In this document: positions 1 through 11,398 of the stretch, piece by piece
Position numbering within the stretch: the stretch's first letter is position 1
How the letters are laid out: the number at the start of each line of letters is the position of its first letter
Source: Pardosa pseudoannulata
Lineage: Eukaryota; Arthropoda; Arachnida; Araneae; Lycosidae
Direction of reading: 5' to 3'
Assembly (NCBI GenBank): GCA_032207245.1
Contig: CM063503.1
Location: 54,739,517-54,803,516 of the forward strand
Length of the DNA: 64,000 nt
Translations under genes and position numbers: made by a program
The notes under the pieces: model-generated
Told to the model about the DNA's origin: nothing
The model's database searches: none
The model's input: the letters and a program-made list of their open reading frames with translations, nothing else

Positions 1-253
1 TGTAACAACATGGTTTGTTTGTGGGTACAAAATTAACGGTATATACAGGAAAACGAAGCCGAATGTTCTTGTCTACTACATAGATTCTGGAAAAATTTAG
101 AGAAATAAAAGCTAATTTTTACATCAGTCGATGCGACTGATGTAAAATTAAATAATTTTTTACCTATTGAGATTTAACTGAATAACTAAATTTACCCGCA
201 AAACGCCCGCTCCTGGTACAATTCCGCTGCGTAATGTACCCGCACACAATGGG
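1..253. mobile_element. Right end of a piggyBac-like (TTAA) element, left end outside the window
   Basis: The sequence CGCACACAATGGG runs directly into TTAA at 254-257. Read from the other side this is TTAA-CCCATTGTGTGCGGG, the usual form of a piggyBac-superfamily terminus. Inside it are repeated GCGGGTA-like motifs on the minus strand, a GGTACA/TGTACC inverted pair (about 215-240), and a 14-bp-arm hairpin at 117-147. Subterminal palindromes of this kind also occur in the two complete TTAA elements of this window. No transposase is visible. The matching left end is not present, so the assignment rests on one end only. Confidence 0.35.
117..147. repeat. Perfect hairpin, 14-bp arms, 3-nt loop
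   Basis: TTTTACATCAGTCG (117-130) and CGACTGATGTAAAA (134-147) are exact reverse complements around ATG. It probably belongs to the TTAA element ending at 253. Its size and position resemble the subterminal palindromes of the element at 6601-7169. Confidence 0.8.
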
Positions 254-257
254 TTAA

Positions 258-794
258 GTTTATAAACCGTGTCGAGCCACACTCATCGCTGTAAAAGAAA
301 GATAATATCGAGTAAGACGATATTTGAACACAAAGGTTTAATCTTGCAGGAGACTCATAATCCACTAAACATGATGCACATCAACAGCTAAATTTACTTT
401 ACTATATACAAAGAATTATTTACAATACAAGCTGATGTCTACTTATGTCCGAGCTTGACATGCAGAGGTAGAACTTGGTAAATGCTGGGTACAGAATGGA
501 AATGAAGGCTGTATGGGGCACCTGGGCTAAACGCCGAATGAATGGCAGGTTCTTCGAAAACCAATCACAACGTCAGCGTAGCAAATTATCATTCGACGAG
601 TCTAATTTGGTTTGCTTAAGACCATGGACGCCGCAAATCTTTCTACAGAGGCATAAACATTTTTGAATTGAGCTGATCAGATAATGAACTGTTCCTTCGT
701 GCTTCTAAATTCGTTCAAAAATCCGTTAACGGCCCTTGTTTAAACTGCAAAAAATCCTTTTTTCACATATTTTGATCCAAATAACTTGTTTTAC
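258..794. other. Non-repetitive stretch, no gene recognised
   Basis: Less AT-rich than its surroundings between about 470 and 660. A 63-codon frame there (475-666, plus) shows no family motif, and the opposite strand is interrupted. It could be upstream sequence of a gene, but nothing decides this. Confidence 0.3.
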
Positions 795-899
795 CCATCG
801 TTCAAGTGACTTCAGATTTTCTTTCAGGAGCTCGTTTCGCTTTCGAGAAAGCTCGTCCCGTTCTGACAATCCTTCACCTTCAGTGAAAGCAATCAACAG
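795..899 (-). CDS. Candidate coding exon, charged helical peptide
   Basis: On the minus strand an AG at 901-900 (TGTAG) is followed by an open frame of exactly 35 codons. It ends at a GT donor (CGATGG then GTAAAA, donor GT at 794-793). The peptide is rich in Glu, Arg, Lys and Leu; its centre, GLSERDELSRKRNELLKENL, would form an amphipathic helix or coiled coil. Codon use is much less AT-biased than the flanks. A short ATG frame in good initiation context lies just upstream on the same strand (1005-946). No family is recognised. The acceptor has a poor pyrimidine tract, so this may be a chance frame or a pseudogene relic. Confidence 0.28.
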
Positions 900-945
900 C
901 TACACTTTATCAACGCTGGAATAGTTTTGGGAGAACATTAATTTG

Positions 946-1005
946 TCACAGCATCAGCAAGTTGACACGACTTCCCTCATCTGTGAAATACCCTTCCGCC
1001 GACAT
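946..1005 (-). CDS. Possible 5' coding piece of the 795-899 candidate
   Basis: ATG at 1005-1003 in the context CAAAATGTCGG opens a 19-codon frame starting MSAEGYFTDEGSR and ending in TGA at 948-946. If a weak donor (CGT then GTCAAC) were used, an intron of about 65 bases would join it in phase 0 to the 795-899 exon. This is inference only. No family match is known to me, and the donor is far from consensus. Confidence 0.18.
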   Translation of the reverse strand: MSAEGYFTDEGSRVNLLML

Positions 1006-3592
1006 TTTGAAACTTCTGAAAACGTTTTCGATACAAATTTCTATTGTGTAGGCAGGGTGATATTTTGAAGCTTCCTTCGAAAAAATAACAGCTATTTGTT
1101 TAAAAAACCCAGTTTGCTTTTATTTTTACACTAAACTTAGTACGATTTTTTTTGCTTTAATAGTTGAATTTATGTATAAACTTAAGGAATGGTAAGTGTT
1201 AAAAATTTTTTTCTAAATTATTAACTTTGAATTATAAAACAACTTACATATATTGATTACAGTATTAATAGTTTCTTCACATTAAAAATTTTAAAGTTCT
1301 TATAGTATTCTTTGAACAATTCAGTTTATAAAGTTTTTGCTATTTTTAAAAAGGCTTCTTGCACTTTAACTTTCAAATTTTCCTTCTAATTATCCAGCCT
1401 ATATTTGGATATTGTTTTGTCCATTGATTGTTTAGTTAATTTATTGGAATTGTTTTTTAGACTGTCAGTTGAATTTAACGAAATATTTAGACTGAAAAAT
1501 TCGCTAAATATTTATGGATTGCAACTAATATTTAATAACTAAACGAACATGAAAACTGAAATGAATACACAGATTTGTTATAATGTACATTTGGAATAAA
1601 TAGTAAAGATTTTCTGGCAGTCCATGAACAATAAAATCTAAATTAACATATTAAAAATAAACAAAAATCTAAAAATCAGATTAAACAAACTTCAATAAGT
1701 AAAAATATTTAAGTAAAAACTTTACTGCGATAAATTTGGCTTCATAGCAATGCGTACAAGTATAAAAACATTGTGCTTTAATAATTTTCAAAACACTTTT
1801 ATAACTTTTAACGTCCTATTAAATAAAAAAGGGCATACTTTCGGGTTTACATTGATACGTTATATAATAAAGAATATTTTCGTAACAACAGAGGTCAAAT
1901 TGAGTCACTGCATTAAATATAGTACTATGTATTAGAAAAGATTGTTTTGTTCTTAAATGAAATAGATTGGTATTCCTTTATTATCATCTATAAATTTAAA
2001 AAATAATTCTTCACTTTTTTTAAATTTTAAAATGTTTAGTAAGATATAAGTAAACCAGATTGAGTCTAATAAAGATCACTTTGAAGTTTAAGAAAATGAA
2101 CAACCAGTTAAAACCAGTGTATAATCTATATAATATTTGGTTGAGTCTGAAGGCATTTAGATATTAAAACTGCTTATTTGAAATTGATTTTGGGTTTCTG
2201 TATTTTTTAGACAATGATTAATCTACTTTAAATGTTATATTACTTTTCAAGTACATAACTTTGATAGGCAGGAATCTTTCTCAAGCCAACTGCAAGAATA
2301 CTTCTAATTCTTTGATATTTGTATATGAGAAAACCCAAAGAAAAGTATCAAGATTATGTACATTTAGGAAACTTGTAACGAACATACTTAGTGAGTTTAG
2401 TGTTTATGACTAAAATGTAGCGAGTATCCCCTATATGATTATAACATATTTAAGTCTGTGCTAAAATGTCTGCTTCTTGCCATTGAGGGGCAACATTAGT
2501 AGAGCTTAGCTTTTTTGGGATGCCGATGAAAAATTGGATAAACGTAAATAATTTTGCCAAATTAGAAGTAACATTCTTAACTAATAATGTTATTTGACAT
2601 TGATTTGAAATTTAAAAAATTGTATTTATTATGATCAATGTTCTTAGAGTTTCTATTTTAACATTTCCCTATATAGCAATTTTATTTAGTTGCTAAACTA
2701 ATTAATGAATAACACCACAGTTCTTTGGGGGGTGGGGTCTGAAGGACATCTCTCTAGTACTCGCTGGTATAAATGCATTAATTGTTTATCTGTGAATAGA
2801 TCTTTTAGTCAGATAAAATTCTACCCCAACTTTATTATCATATCCGTGATTAATAATCAGCAATGTGTACTATGTTTCAAACGGTAATTTTTTTACAATA
2901 AAAAATTGCAACAGAACACGTTAGTGTAAATTTTGACCCATGTGAAATATTCAGCAAATAGCTAAAAGTACAGAAATACTCATTATATCATTCAGTTATT
3001 CTTGCTTTTGACAGTCCATTTGTACTACTCTTCATTTTTGTTATGTACTATATGATTTTTGTGGATACAACAGATAACAAAAATTATCTTGAGTAGTTCT
3101 CGACAGACTAGATTTTGTGACTGCTATTGGCTTCCCTCAGGTTTCATGTGTTTTCGTAAGTATTTGTAAATAGACGGTCCTTTCACAGTTGATTTTTTTA
3201 CATGCACACTATGGGTCATTTTTGGCTCAAATACCTTAGATTCATGCTACAATTAAGATTTTAAGAAGGTTCACTAAAATGTAAAATACACACTTAACTA
3301 ATTTTGTTAATTTAAAGTAATCGCATTGAGTTTTTAAACATTAATCCCCTAAACGCAGAAAGCTAATTTTTCTTTCTAGCATGTGTACTGTTTATAATGG
3401 TTATACGACAAGTTTGTAGTTTTTTTATAAAGAAATTAATTTATATTGTTTATACTTATAACTTTTTTAATACTCAGAAAGCCATTTTTGAAACCTAACA
3501 TTTTCACAATAACAGTAAGCAACATTAATGCACAAAAGTTAATTTGATTTTCTTCTCATCACTAAAAACAGGCTATCATTCATTGCAAAAAA
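1006..3592. other. AT-rich intergenic DNA, nothing recognised
   Basis: Poly-A/T-rich single-copy-looking sequence. The scattered short frames (such as 1750-1935 and 2705-2887) have AT-driven composition and no motifs. No RNA gene or repeat boundary is seen. Confidence 0.5.
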
Positions 3593-4059
3593 TTGCCATC
3601 CATGGATTATCGAGCAGATTTGCCTAAGTATATACAAGTCAATAAAATGGAAGTTGAAGATCCGAAACTATGCATAATGTATGAAAGAAAATACCTATAT
3701 CTCAATTTCAAAAGGTTCAGAGGCAGGAAAATAGGGTGCTTAAACGACCTGGCTGACAGGCTTAAGTCCATTTCGCTTTCACTGAAAATAAGATTTCTCA
3801 GAAAGTGACCAAAATACGAACACATTATTCATTTCGGTTGCAGACGGAGAGCAGTTCTTTTTGGCAGCTTCCAGGAGGCCGCAGACTAAGTAAATACCGT
3901 CAACTCTCTTTTGTAGATAATTTTTCAGTGGCTTTCTTGAAAGAAGTGGTTCCAAATATATTTCAGATTATTTTTTGGTCGTATTTATTGGATGAAATTT
4001 CGCTTGAGAAGCGACAGTTGCTTTCAAATTATCTCCAGTCATTTTTATACTTCTCCTAG
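3593..4059 (+). other. Less AT-rich island with overlapping short frames, unknown
   Basis: Two overlapping plus-strand frames of 71 and 84 codons (3593-3808 and 3805-4059) and a minus-strand frame (3607-3825) coexist, so strand is undecided. The plus-strand peptides contain a basic patch (NFKRFRGRK) but no recognisable domain. It could be a decayed coding or transposon remnant. I do not call a gene. Confidence 0.2.
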
Positions 4060-4484
4060 ATTTTTTATTTCAAATCTGCGATCTTAAAATAACTTTATGA
4101 TGCTATCAGGCAAGCGAATAATGAAATAAAAAATTTAATTGTTATAAATTTAATGAACTCCGTCCAATTTAATGAATTTAACAATACTCCGTAGATGATT
4201 ACCGTATATAAGAAAAGAAAAATCATCAAAATAAGACTCATATTTGTTGTAATAAATTAACACGGTAGTGTCATTTCGATTTTTTAAAAGACGACTTCTC
4301 TAAGTGTTAAACCTTGAGTGACAACCATCTACAGCAATATATTAAGTATTTGTCATGATATCTAGCGAGTTAAAACAATATCTTTTATATCCTTATATAA
4401 TATGTACGCTTATACAAGAAATTTATTTATTTTTTTGCTTTGCATAAAATACATATGTACAGCATTCATAATTCACATTAATTA

Positions 4485-4556
4485 TATTTTATATATATAT
4501 GTATATATAAAATATAATATAATTGTATACATATATATATATATATATATACATAC

Positions 4557-4606
<50 letters not shown>

Positions 4607-4619
4607 TTATATATAATAT
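4485..4619. repeat. (TA)n microsatellite with TACATA interruptions
   Basis: Alternating TA with periodic TATACA/TACATA variants for about 130 bases. Short frames through it are artefacts of the dinucleotide. Confidence 0.9.
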
Positions 4620-5098
4620 GAGGCATATATGGGGAGAAGACATATATTAAGAGCTTTATGAAGAGAATAATACAGAAAAGAAATATCATTAAACGACAAA
4701 AATAATTTAAATTTTTTTAACATATCTACGTTAGTATTCAAAATGAAGAAAATGTTTGGATTTCGTCGATTATCATCAGAAGAGCTTACCAGATTTTAAT
4801 AAAACTTGATGATTTAAACATAAATTCATGTACAAAAAGAAATAATTACGAACATTAAGCATTATAATAGACACGTATGGTAGTGCGTAAGTTATAAAAC
4901 ATTACTTATAGAATCGAACAAAAAACGAGTTGAACTGTAAGAAAGAGAAATACAAAGAAATAATAAAATAGAAATACAAAAATTAATTTCAACTTCGATT
5001 ATTAATGTGAATTTACAGATATTAAATTAATGAATTTTAAAATAGTTAAGTTAAATAAACCCCATTTTTAATATTGTATAGTGATTAAAAATACTCTG

Positions 5099-5151
<53 letters not shown>

Positions 5152-6596
5152 AGTTTTATATAAAAACTTATATATTATTGCAATTGTAAAAGGATACGAA
5201 GGTAATTCTACGAATTGTAATATATGTATCATATTTCATTATTATGAAGTTAAACATAATTCCTCTAAAATACATAATGAGTAGTCCCATATATAAAAGG
5301 TACTGGCCTAAGCAGCTGTGACAAATATCCTCGAATTGTAAGTATTTATCTACATTAAACCCTCTTTGCCAGTCACGTTAGTGCATCTGAATGATGAATT
5401 AACTTGAACAGTCCATAATATTGTGAACGATTTCACTTAAACGAACAATAACTCATTGTCTGCAAAGTGCCAGCAATTACAATACATCTTTAGGTAGCAC
5501 CTGCCACAGATGGTTTGGTTGAATTATCTTCTTGAAGTTTATGATCTAATGCTCCCATAAAAGTTTAAAACTTCTATTTTCTAAGAAGTTATCTCGTAAA
5601 ATTAAAATAACCCCGAGAGAATTTCGGAGTTTAGATTATGTTTCGATCATGCGTGGAAACAAAAAGATGAACATAGAACTTAAAACTACTGTAGATAATA
5701 TTCTGTATATGATAATTGAAACTTTTATGAAAATGACTAGTGGAGCTTCAAAAATAAACAAGTAATCTAAAAATCTTAATTTAACTTTGTATCAAAAGAA
5801 TACCTACATAAAATGTAATATTTGTAACTTATATGATATGAAGCGTTTTCCGAAAAATCTGGTTAAATTTTGTAAGTTAAAATTTTTCAAATATAAACAC
5901 TTTTTTTATAAGAAAGTAAATATTTATTGTTTTTTACTACTGAGTTTTCAGGAAGAATAGGCAATAAAAACCATCATTCAACGTATTTTAAAGTAAGAAC
6001 TGAGTACCTCAAAAATAATTTAGTATCGTACCAGAAATGTCTGTTTCGTAATTAAAGGTGGTTATTTTTGCTTTAAAGTTTACTCTGTAAACGTCAATTC
6101 TCAATGACTGAGATATGCTGAGGTGTCTGTTACTAAGATCAAGATCAACTAAAAATCATTTATTTTGTTACGTAATTAAGTAAGACCATTTAGAAACACA
6201 CGGGAAAAATTATTACTGTATTAGATAATAGATATTTTTATCCTACATATATTAACATAATATTAAACATATATTCTCTCATGTTAATTATAAAAATGTA
6301 CTGTATAAAATTAAGTGATTAAGTAGCCATACATTCTTCATTAAATACTTTAGGGAAAGTGGAATCATGTATGTAAGTATATTTTTTGTAATACTGACTC
6401 TGATGAATTACACTGCCTTTGTAAATTACATTATTTAAAATGAATACAATTATTCTCGATCATAGTTTTAAAAAATTATGGTGAAATACTTCCAAATATA
6501 CTTTAATAAAAAATCCTAAAAAGGATTGACGCTTTATTGTTTCACGACTTTAAATAAGATTTTGGCATGATAGTGATTAAATATACTATTAGTATA
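4620..6596. other. AT-rich intergenic DNA with one pure (TA)n run
   Basis: A pure (TA)n tract lies at about 5104-5148. Otherwise only AT-rich sequence is seen. A TATATAAAAGG string at about 5290 and a GTAAGT at about 5338 flank a short open frame, but there is no supporting acceptor or family match. Confidence 0.45.
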
Positions 6597-6613
6597 TTAA
6601 CCCCTTCCGGTAA

Positions 6614-6680
6614 AATGACGAGTCTAGCTCGTCATTAGTTTTTCATTCCATACCGCACAATGACGAGCTACACTCGTCAT
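6614..6680. repeat. Two subterminal palindromes of the 6601-7169 element
   Basis: AATGACGAG-TCTAG-CTCGTCATT (6614-6636) and AATGACGAG-CTACA-CTCGTCAT (6659-6680) are near-copies of one hairpin in tandem. In piggyBac elements subterminal repeats are transposase-binding sites, which is the likely role here by inference. Confidence 0.75.
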
Positions 6681-6835
6681 GCGATTACAGTTACTGTTAA
6701 ATATGATAATTAATTTAGTTTAAAATTTCTAGTGTACTGAATTTGGCAACACTTTTATCACTTGTGAAAATCACAAGTCACTATTGCATATTGTTTACTT
6801 AGAATTTCTTGGTACAAGTCATTACCAAATTAATG

Positions 6836-7010
6836 AGTCAGAATAAAAGAAAACCTACTAAGAAATGCCGTGTGTGTTACAAGAATCAAATTAAAAGTGA
6901 GACTACTTGGCGGTGTAAACAATTAAGAATTCCTTTGCACTTTGTTTTGAAAAGTACCACTAGCTTGAAGACTATTATCTGTATACCTTATTAATGTTTT
7001 GCTTTGATAT
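6836..7010 (+). pseudogene. C-terminal cysteine-rich domain of a piggyBac-like transposase, broken
   Basis: From about 6836 the frame reads into KKCRVCYKNQIKSETTWRCK. This matches the C-terminal zinc-binding domain (C-x2-C ... C-x2-C ... C-F-E-x-Y-H) that piggyBac transposases use to bind their subterminal DNA. Two defects are visible. The fourth cysteine position reads Leu (CKQL). The conserved CFEKYH motif follows in a different frame at about 6950, so a frameshift has occurred, and a stop lies straight after it. The DDE-type catalytic core is missing. The fragment lies about 160 bases from the right end of the element, where the gene end is expected. Confidence 0.72.
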
Positions 7011-7173
7011 TTTCTTAATTTTACTGTTTCTGATATTATTTAACACTATGTAAAAAGTGGATTTTAATTAAGAATATGTAAGAATTGTAAAATGAAACAA
7101 GTTTTTTAAATAAAAATTAAATGGTTATTTCATGCACAGTGTTTCATTATTAAATCATACCGGAAGGGGTTAA

Positions 7174-8401
7174 ACATTCTTTTCATGAATAAAAACACAT
7201 CTGTAAAATAAAGTTCCAGTAAATACAGTTATATCCGATTCAGAATAAAAAGCAATAGATTGAATGAATATGTAAAAAATATTGCTGTTAATTAATAATA
7301 TATTGACATTGTATGAAATGTTTCATAGCATTAATATTATAAACAAGACTTCTTATTGACAAAAGAGTATTTAAATCCACTTGTTAGCGACGGAAAAAAT
7401 TGTTATAAAATTAGTGTTTGATATTGGTTTGAATTAAAGATATTCCCACACACATATAGAGATTAGAAATTCATTGATTATTAAAATCTTCTTATGTTTA
7501 TATATTAATAACTACATCAAAACTATATCTGAAGCATAATTGTAGATTTATAACTAGATCTGAATAAAAGATCAATTTAGAAACAATGCAAAAGTTAACA
7601 GATCAAATAGCGAAGCTAAATATAGATTTTATCATTTTCTACAATACATTTTAAATATCTGCAGGTGGCTTCAAATTATGCAAAAATTATGTAAGAAATT
7701 ATGCAAAAGTGTACATTTTAAATCTCAAAATTAATTAAAGAATTTATTATTTTTAAAAGAGATTAAATATCTTCAGACTGTGCTACCAAATCTACCTGAT
7801 AGGTATACATTTTGAGTTAAGTTCCATTTACGGAGAATATTCCTACAAAAATAAAATATATCATGTGAAGCGTGGTGATTAATTGCTGGTGTGGGTAAAT
7901 TTTCCCCATGGAAGAGTTAGAGATTTATAGCGATTTCCCTTAGACGCAATGTACACATTACACCAAATATATTGTAATGCTATGCCATATACACTCCTTA
8001 CATGAATAATACATACTTGCTCCAGCCCTATTTTCAAAACGTTTTGTATTAGATTTGGAACCTTTTGTTCTAGTTGTTAATGACTCTTATGGGCATAAAC
8101 TTGTACTCTGTTTCATACGCGTCACAGTAAAGAAATGAAGTTATTTATAAATACGTCAAAATTATTTATAGCATTTTAATAAAACATACTCATTATGTTA
8201 TTAGATTCCCGAGATATATTGTTAGTCTTAAGAAATATTGATGGAAATGTGTTGAAGAGGTGTGTACTTCAGTCCATGGTTGTGATGTTTTGTCAGCCGT
8301 TGACAGTAGTGATTTATAGTAGTAAACCACTGAATTCATTAATATAATTTTAACAACTATTTTAGAAAAGTTGATTTTATGAGGGAAATTTAATTTTAAC
8401 A
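7174..8401. other. AT-rich intergenic or intronic DNA, nothing recognised
   Basis: No repeat boundary, RNA gene or convincing exon is seen. A minus-strand 69-codon frame (8193-8402) has no motif. Confidence 0.45.
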
Positions 8402-8414
8402 CCTAGTCTTATTA

Positions 8415-8597
8415 AGGTTGGTTGGTTGGTTGAGAGCACTACGGTCTACTTTTTTGCAATACGAGGGCTAATGGGACCGGGACCTATTGCTTAAAGCCGA
8501 TTCCGAAAGGCTACGAACATACTTGCCACAGGGGGACTCGAACCCACGAACTCCAGATCCGAAGGTCAGTGCCCTAACCATTCGGCCATCGTTCGGC
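8415..8597 (-). mobile_element. tRNA-derived SINE, copy 1 of 3, with 13-bp target duplication
   Basis: Read on the minus strand it starts with a tRNA-like head: box A region TGGCCGAATGGTTAGGGCA and box B GGTTCGAGTCC. A unique body follows (GTTCGTAGCC ... CGGAATCGGCTTTAA ... GTAGACCGTAGTGCTCTC). The insertion is bounded by the perfect direct repeat CCTAGTCTTATTA (8402-8414 and 8598-8610). That duplication proves target-primed insertion and fixes the borders. The same sequence occurs at 47249-47427 and 63226-63400. The internal RNA polymerase III promoter should read leftwards. Confidence 0.88.
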
Positions 8598-8985
8598 CCT
8601 AGTCTTATTACAATCACCTACATCTGAAACACGAGAAAGTTTAATTTTTACGTTCCTCCAAACGGAAACTCGTAATTATATATCACTTTTGCCTTGCAGG
8701 TTATATAACAAACAAAAAAGTAAAAGTTACTAACTTTACACATGTACAATACCTCCTAAATCCTTCTTATCTAATTTTACACCTGATTACTAATATTATT
8801 AAACTGTAATTTAAGTGTTTAGTTGTACATTTTAAGTAATCTTAACATTCCCATACAGTCAAAAATTTATAAATAACACTTTTGCATGATTAAATGTCTG
8901 TATCAAGTTATTGTCATGTAAAAACTTAAATTATAATGAGTCCTGTATATTTTCTTTAAAACCTTCAATACTTTGTCTTCCCTAG

Positions 8986-9098
8986 CGTCACTTATCCAAA
9001 CTACTCTGTCTGTGACAAATCGTTTTGAAGGATCTCCTCCTCCTCCAGTGAAAAAAGATACATGGGAGTCTTTTCTGCAAAGGCTATTTGCTAACTAG
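8986..9098 (+). CDS. Candidate terminal coding exon of an unrecognised gene
   Basis: A textbook acceptor (CTTTGTCTTCCCTAG, AG at 8984-8985) is followed by two bases completing a codon and 36 sense codons to TAG at 9096-9098. The peptide has ordinary, non-AT-driven composition. Its C-terminal part reads NRFEGSPPPPVKKDTWESFL, then QRLFAN. A proline run followed by an amphipathic tail with a late Trp looks like a real protein end. AATAAA at about 9190 could serve as a polyadenylation signal for a short 3' UTR. No upstream exon was found; it may lie outside the window or beyond a long intron. The family is not recognised. Confidence 0.4.
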
Positions 9099-9443
9099 TC
9101 TGCTTCTAAATTAGAGCTAAAGAGTATAGAATACAACTGGATTAATTGTATTCCAGTATTAGAAGTTATTATTTTTAAATGTCAATGTTGAATAAAATTT
9201 ATCCAAGCGGTTTGATTCAATTTGGAGCTTTACGACTAATGTTTTGGCAACATGAGGGTTATTTAGACCAGTACCAGTTCTACAACTATTTTTTAAACAG
9301 ATTTACGTGTCGGATCTATGTCAGCAGCAGTATTCAAAACCAAGGAATCTATCCCCTATTCATAATGATGCAATTCGACTTGTTTTTTTAACTTTATTTT
9401 ATTATGTAAAGACTTCCTTCTTATTGTAAATATTAACAAGTTT
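9099..9443. other. Possible 3' UTR and spacer, otherwise no feature
   Basis: Follows the candidate exon. AATAAA occurs at about 9190. A 70-codon frame (9179-9391) starts in this stretch but has no motif. The next recognised feature is the 287-bp tandem array. Confidence 0.3.
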
Positions 9444-11398
9444 AGCCTGAAAGTAAGTTTATTCTTATTAAAGAAAAGGTTTGTATTTTGGTTTCTTTTA
9501 TAAACTATTCTTTTAAAAATTTAGAATATTTATGTAAGTATTCACCTCCTTTACAAGCAGAAAAAATTATCAGTTCTAATTCCTGTACTCCTTGAGAGAT
9601 ACTTAAAAGGTCCAAATATTAACTCTAATATCCCGAATACACCTCTACTATATCCTACATAAGATAATTCTGAAATGTAATTTAACGTAGTTTTATTTAC
9701 TACGTTAATGAATGTACTGAAATGTAGTTTAGTATGAAAGTAAGTTTATTCTTATAAAGAAAAGATTTGTATTTAGATTTCTTTTATAAACTATTCTTTT
9801 AAAAATTTAGAATATTTATGTAATTATTCATCTCCTTTACAAGCAGGAAAAATTATCAGTTCTAATTCATGTACTCTTTGAGAGATACTTAAAAGGTCCA
9901 AATATTAACTCTAATATCCCGAATAAACCTCTACTATATTCTACAGAAGATAGTTCTGAAATGTAATTTAACGTAGTTTTATTTACTACGTTTATGAATA
10001 TACTGAAATGTAGTATAGTCTGAAAGTAAGTTTATTCTTATTAAAGAAAAGGTTTGTATTTTGATTTCTTTTATAAACTATTCTTTTAAAAATTTAGAAT
10101 ATTTATGTAATTATTCATCTCCTTTACAAGCAGGAAAAATTATCAGTTCTAATTCCTGTACTCCTTGAGAGATACTTAAAAGGTCCAAATATTAACTCTA
10201 ATATCCCGAATAAACCTCTACTATATCCTACATAAGATAATTCTGAAATGTAATTTAACGTAGTTTTATTTACTACATAAATGAATGTACTGAAATGTAG
10301 TTTAGTATGAAAGTAAGTTTACTCTTAATAAAGAAAAGGTTTGTATTTTGATTTCTTTTATAAACTATTCTTTTAAAAATTTAGAATATTTATGTAATTA
10401 TTAGTCTCCTTTACAAGCAGGAAAAATTATCAGTTCTATTTCCTTTACTCTTTGAGAGATACTTAAAAGGTCCAAATATTAACTCTAATATCCCGAATAA
10501 ACCTCTACTATATTCTACAGAAGATAGTTCTGAAATGTAATTTAACGTAGTTTTATTTACTACGTTTATGAATATACTGAAATGTAGTTTAGCCTGAAAG
10601 TAAGTTTATTCTTATTAAAGAAAAGGTTTGTATTTTGATTTCTTTTATAAACTATTGTTTTAAAAATTTAGAATATTAATGTAATTATTCGTCTCCTTTA
10701 TAAGCAGGAAACATTATCAGTTCTAATTCCTGTACTTCTTGAGAGATACTTAAAAGGTCCAAATATTAACTCTAATATCCCGAATAAACCTCTACTATAT
10801 CCTACATAAGATAATTCTGAAATGTAATTTAACGTAGTTTTATTTACTACGTAAATGAATGTACGGAAATGTAGTTTAGTATGAAAGTAAGTTTACTCTT
10901 ATTAAAGAAAAGGTTTGTATTTTGATTTCTTTTATAAACTATTCTTTTAAAAAATTTAGAATATTTATGTAATTATTAGTCTCCTTTACAAGCAGGAAAA
11001 ATTATCAGTTCTAATTCCTGTACTCCATGAGAGATACTTAAAAGGTCCAAATATTAACTCTAATATCTCTAATAAACCTCTACTATATCCTACAGAAGAT
11101 AGTTCTGAAATGTAATTTAACGTAGTTTTATTTACTACGTTAATGAATGTACTGAAATGTAGTTTATTCTGAAAGTAAGTTTACTCCTATTAAAGAAAAG
11201 GTTAGTATTTTGGTTTCTTTTATAAACTATTCTTTTAAAAATTTAGAATATTTATGTAAGTATTCACCTCCTTTACAAGCAGAAAAAATTATCAGTTCTA
11301 ATTCCTGTACTCCATGAGAGATACTTAAAAGGTCCAAATATTAACTCTAATATCTTGAATAAACCTCTACTGTATCCTACAGAAGATAGTTCTGAAAT
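9444..11398. repeat. 287-bp tandem satellite, about 6.8 units, dimeric higher-order pattern
   Basis: The motif TGAAAGTAAGTTTA recurs with unit starts near 9444, 9731, 10017, 10304, 10591, 10878 and 11166 (spacing 286-288). Units 1, 3 and 5 share CTACATAAGATAATTCTG and GAATGTAC. Units 2 and 4 share CTACAGAAGATAGTTCTG with TTTATGAATATACTG, and unit 6 is mostly of this type. The array is therefore built from a dimer of about 574 bp. Most units contain a hairpin, AACGTAGT-TTTATTT-ACTACGTT or a close variant. The last unit breaks off at 11398. There is no coding potential. Confidence 0.92.

Larger units (their letters stand above)
6601..7169 (+). mobile_element. Internally deleted piggyBac-like element (569 bp)
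   Basis: A 12-bp perfect terminal inverted repeat CCCCTTCCGGTA (6601-6612; complement at 7158-7169) is flanked on both sides by TTAA (6597-6600 and 7170-7173), the signature target duplication of the piggyBac superfamily. Two subterminal palindromes with AATGACGAG/CTCGTCATT arms lie at 6614-6636 and 6659-6680. The interior keeps only the end of a transposase gene (see 6836-7010). The catalytic DDD region is absent, so the copy cannot move by itself but could be mobilised by a full-length relative. The intact ends and both TTAA sites suggest it inserted as a unit rather than decaying in place. Confidence 0.88.

Noticed and set aside
5275..5345. Short open frame ending at GTAAGTATTT
   Set aside because: Good donor but no acceptor, no ATG and an upstream TATA-like string; too little to call an exon.
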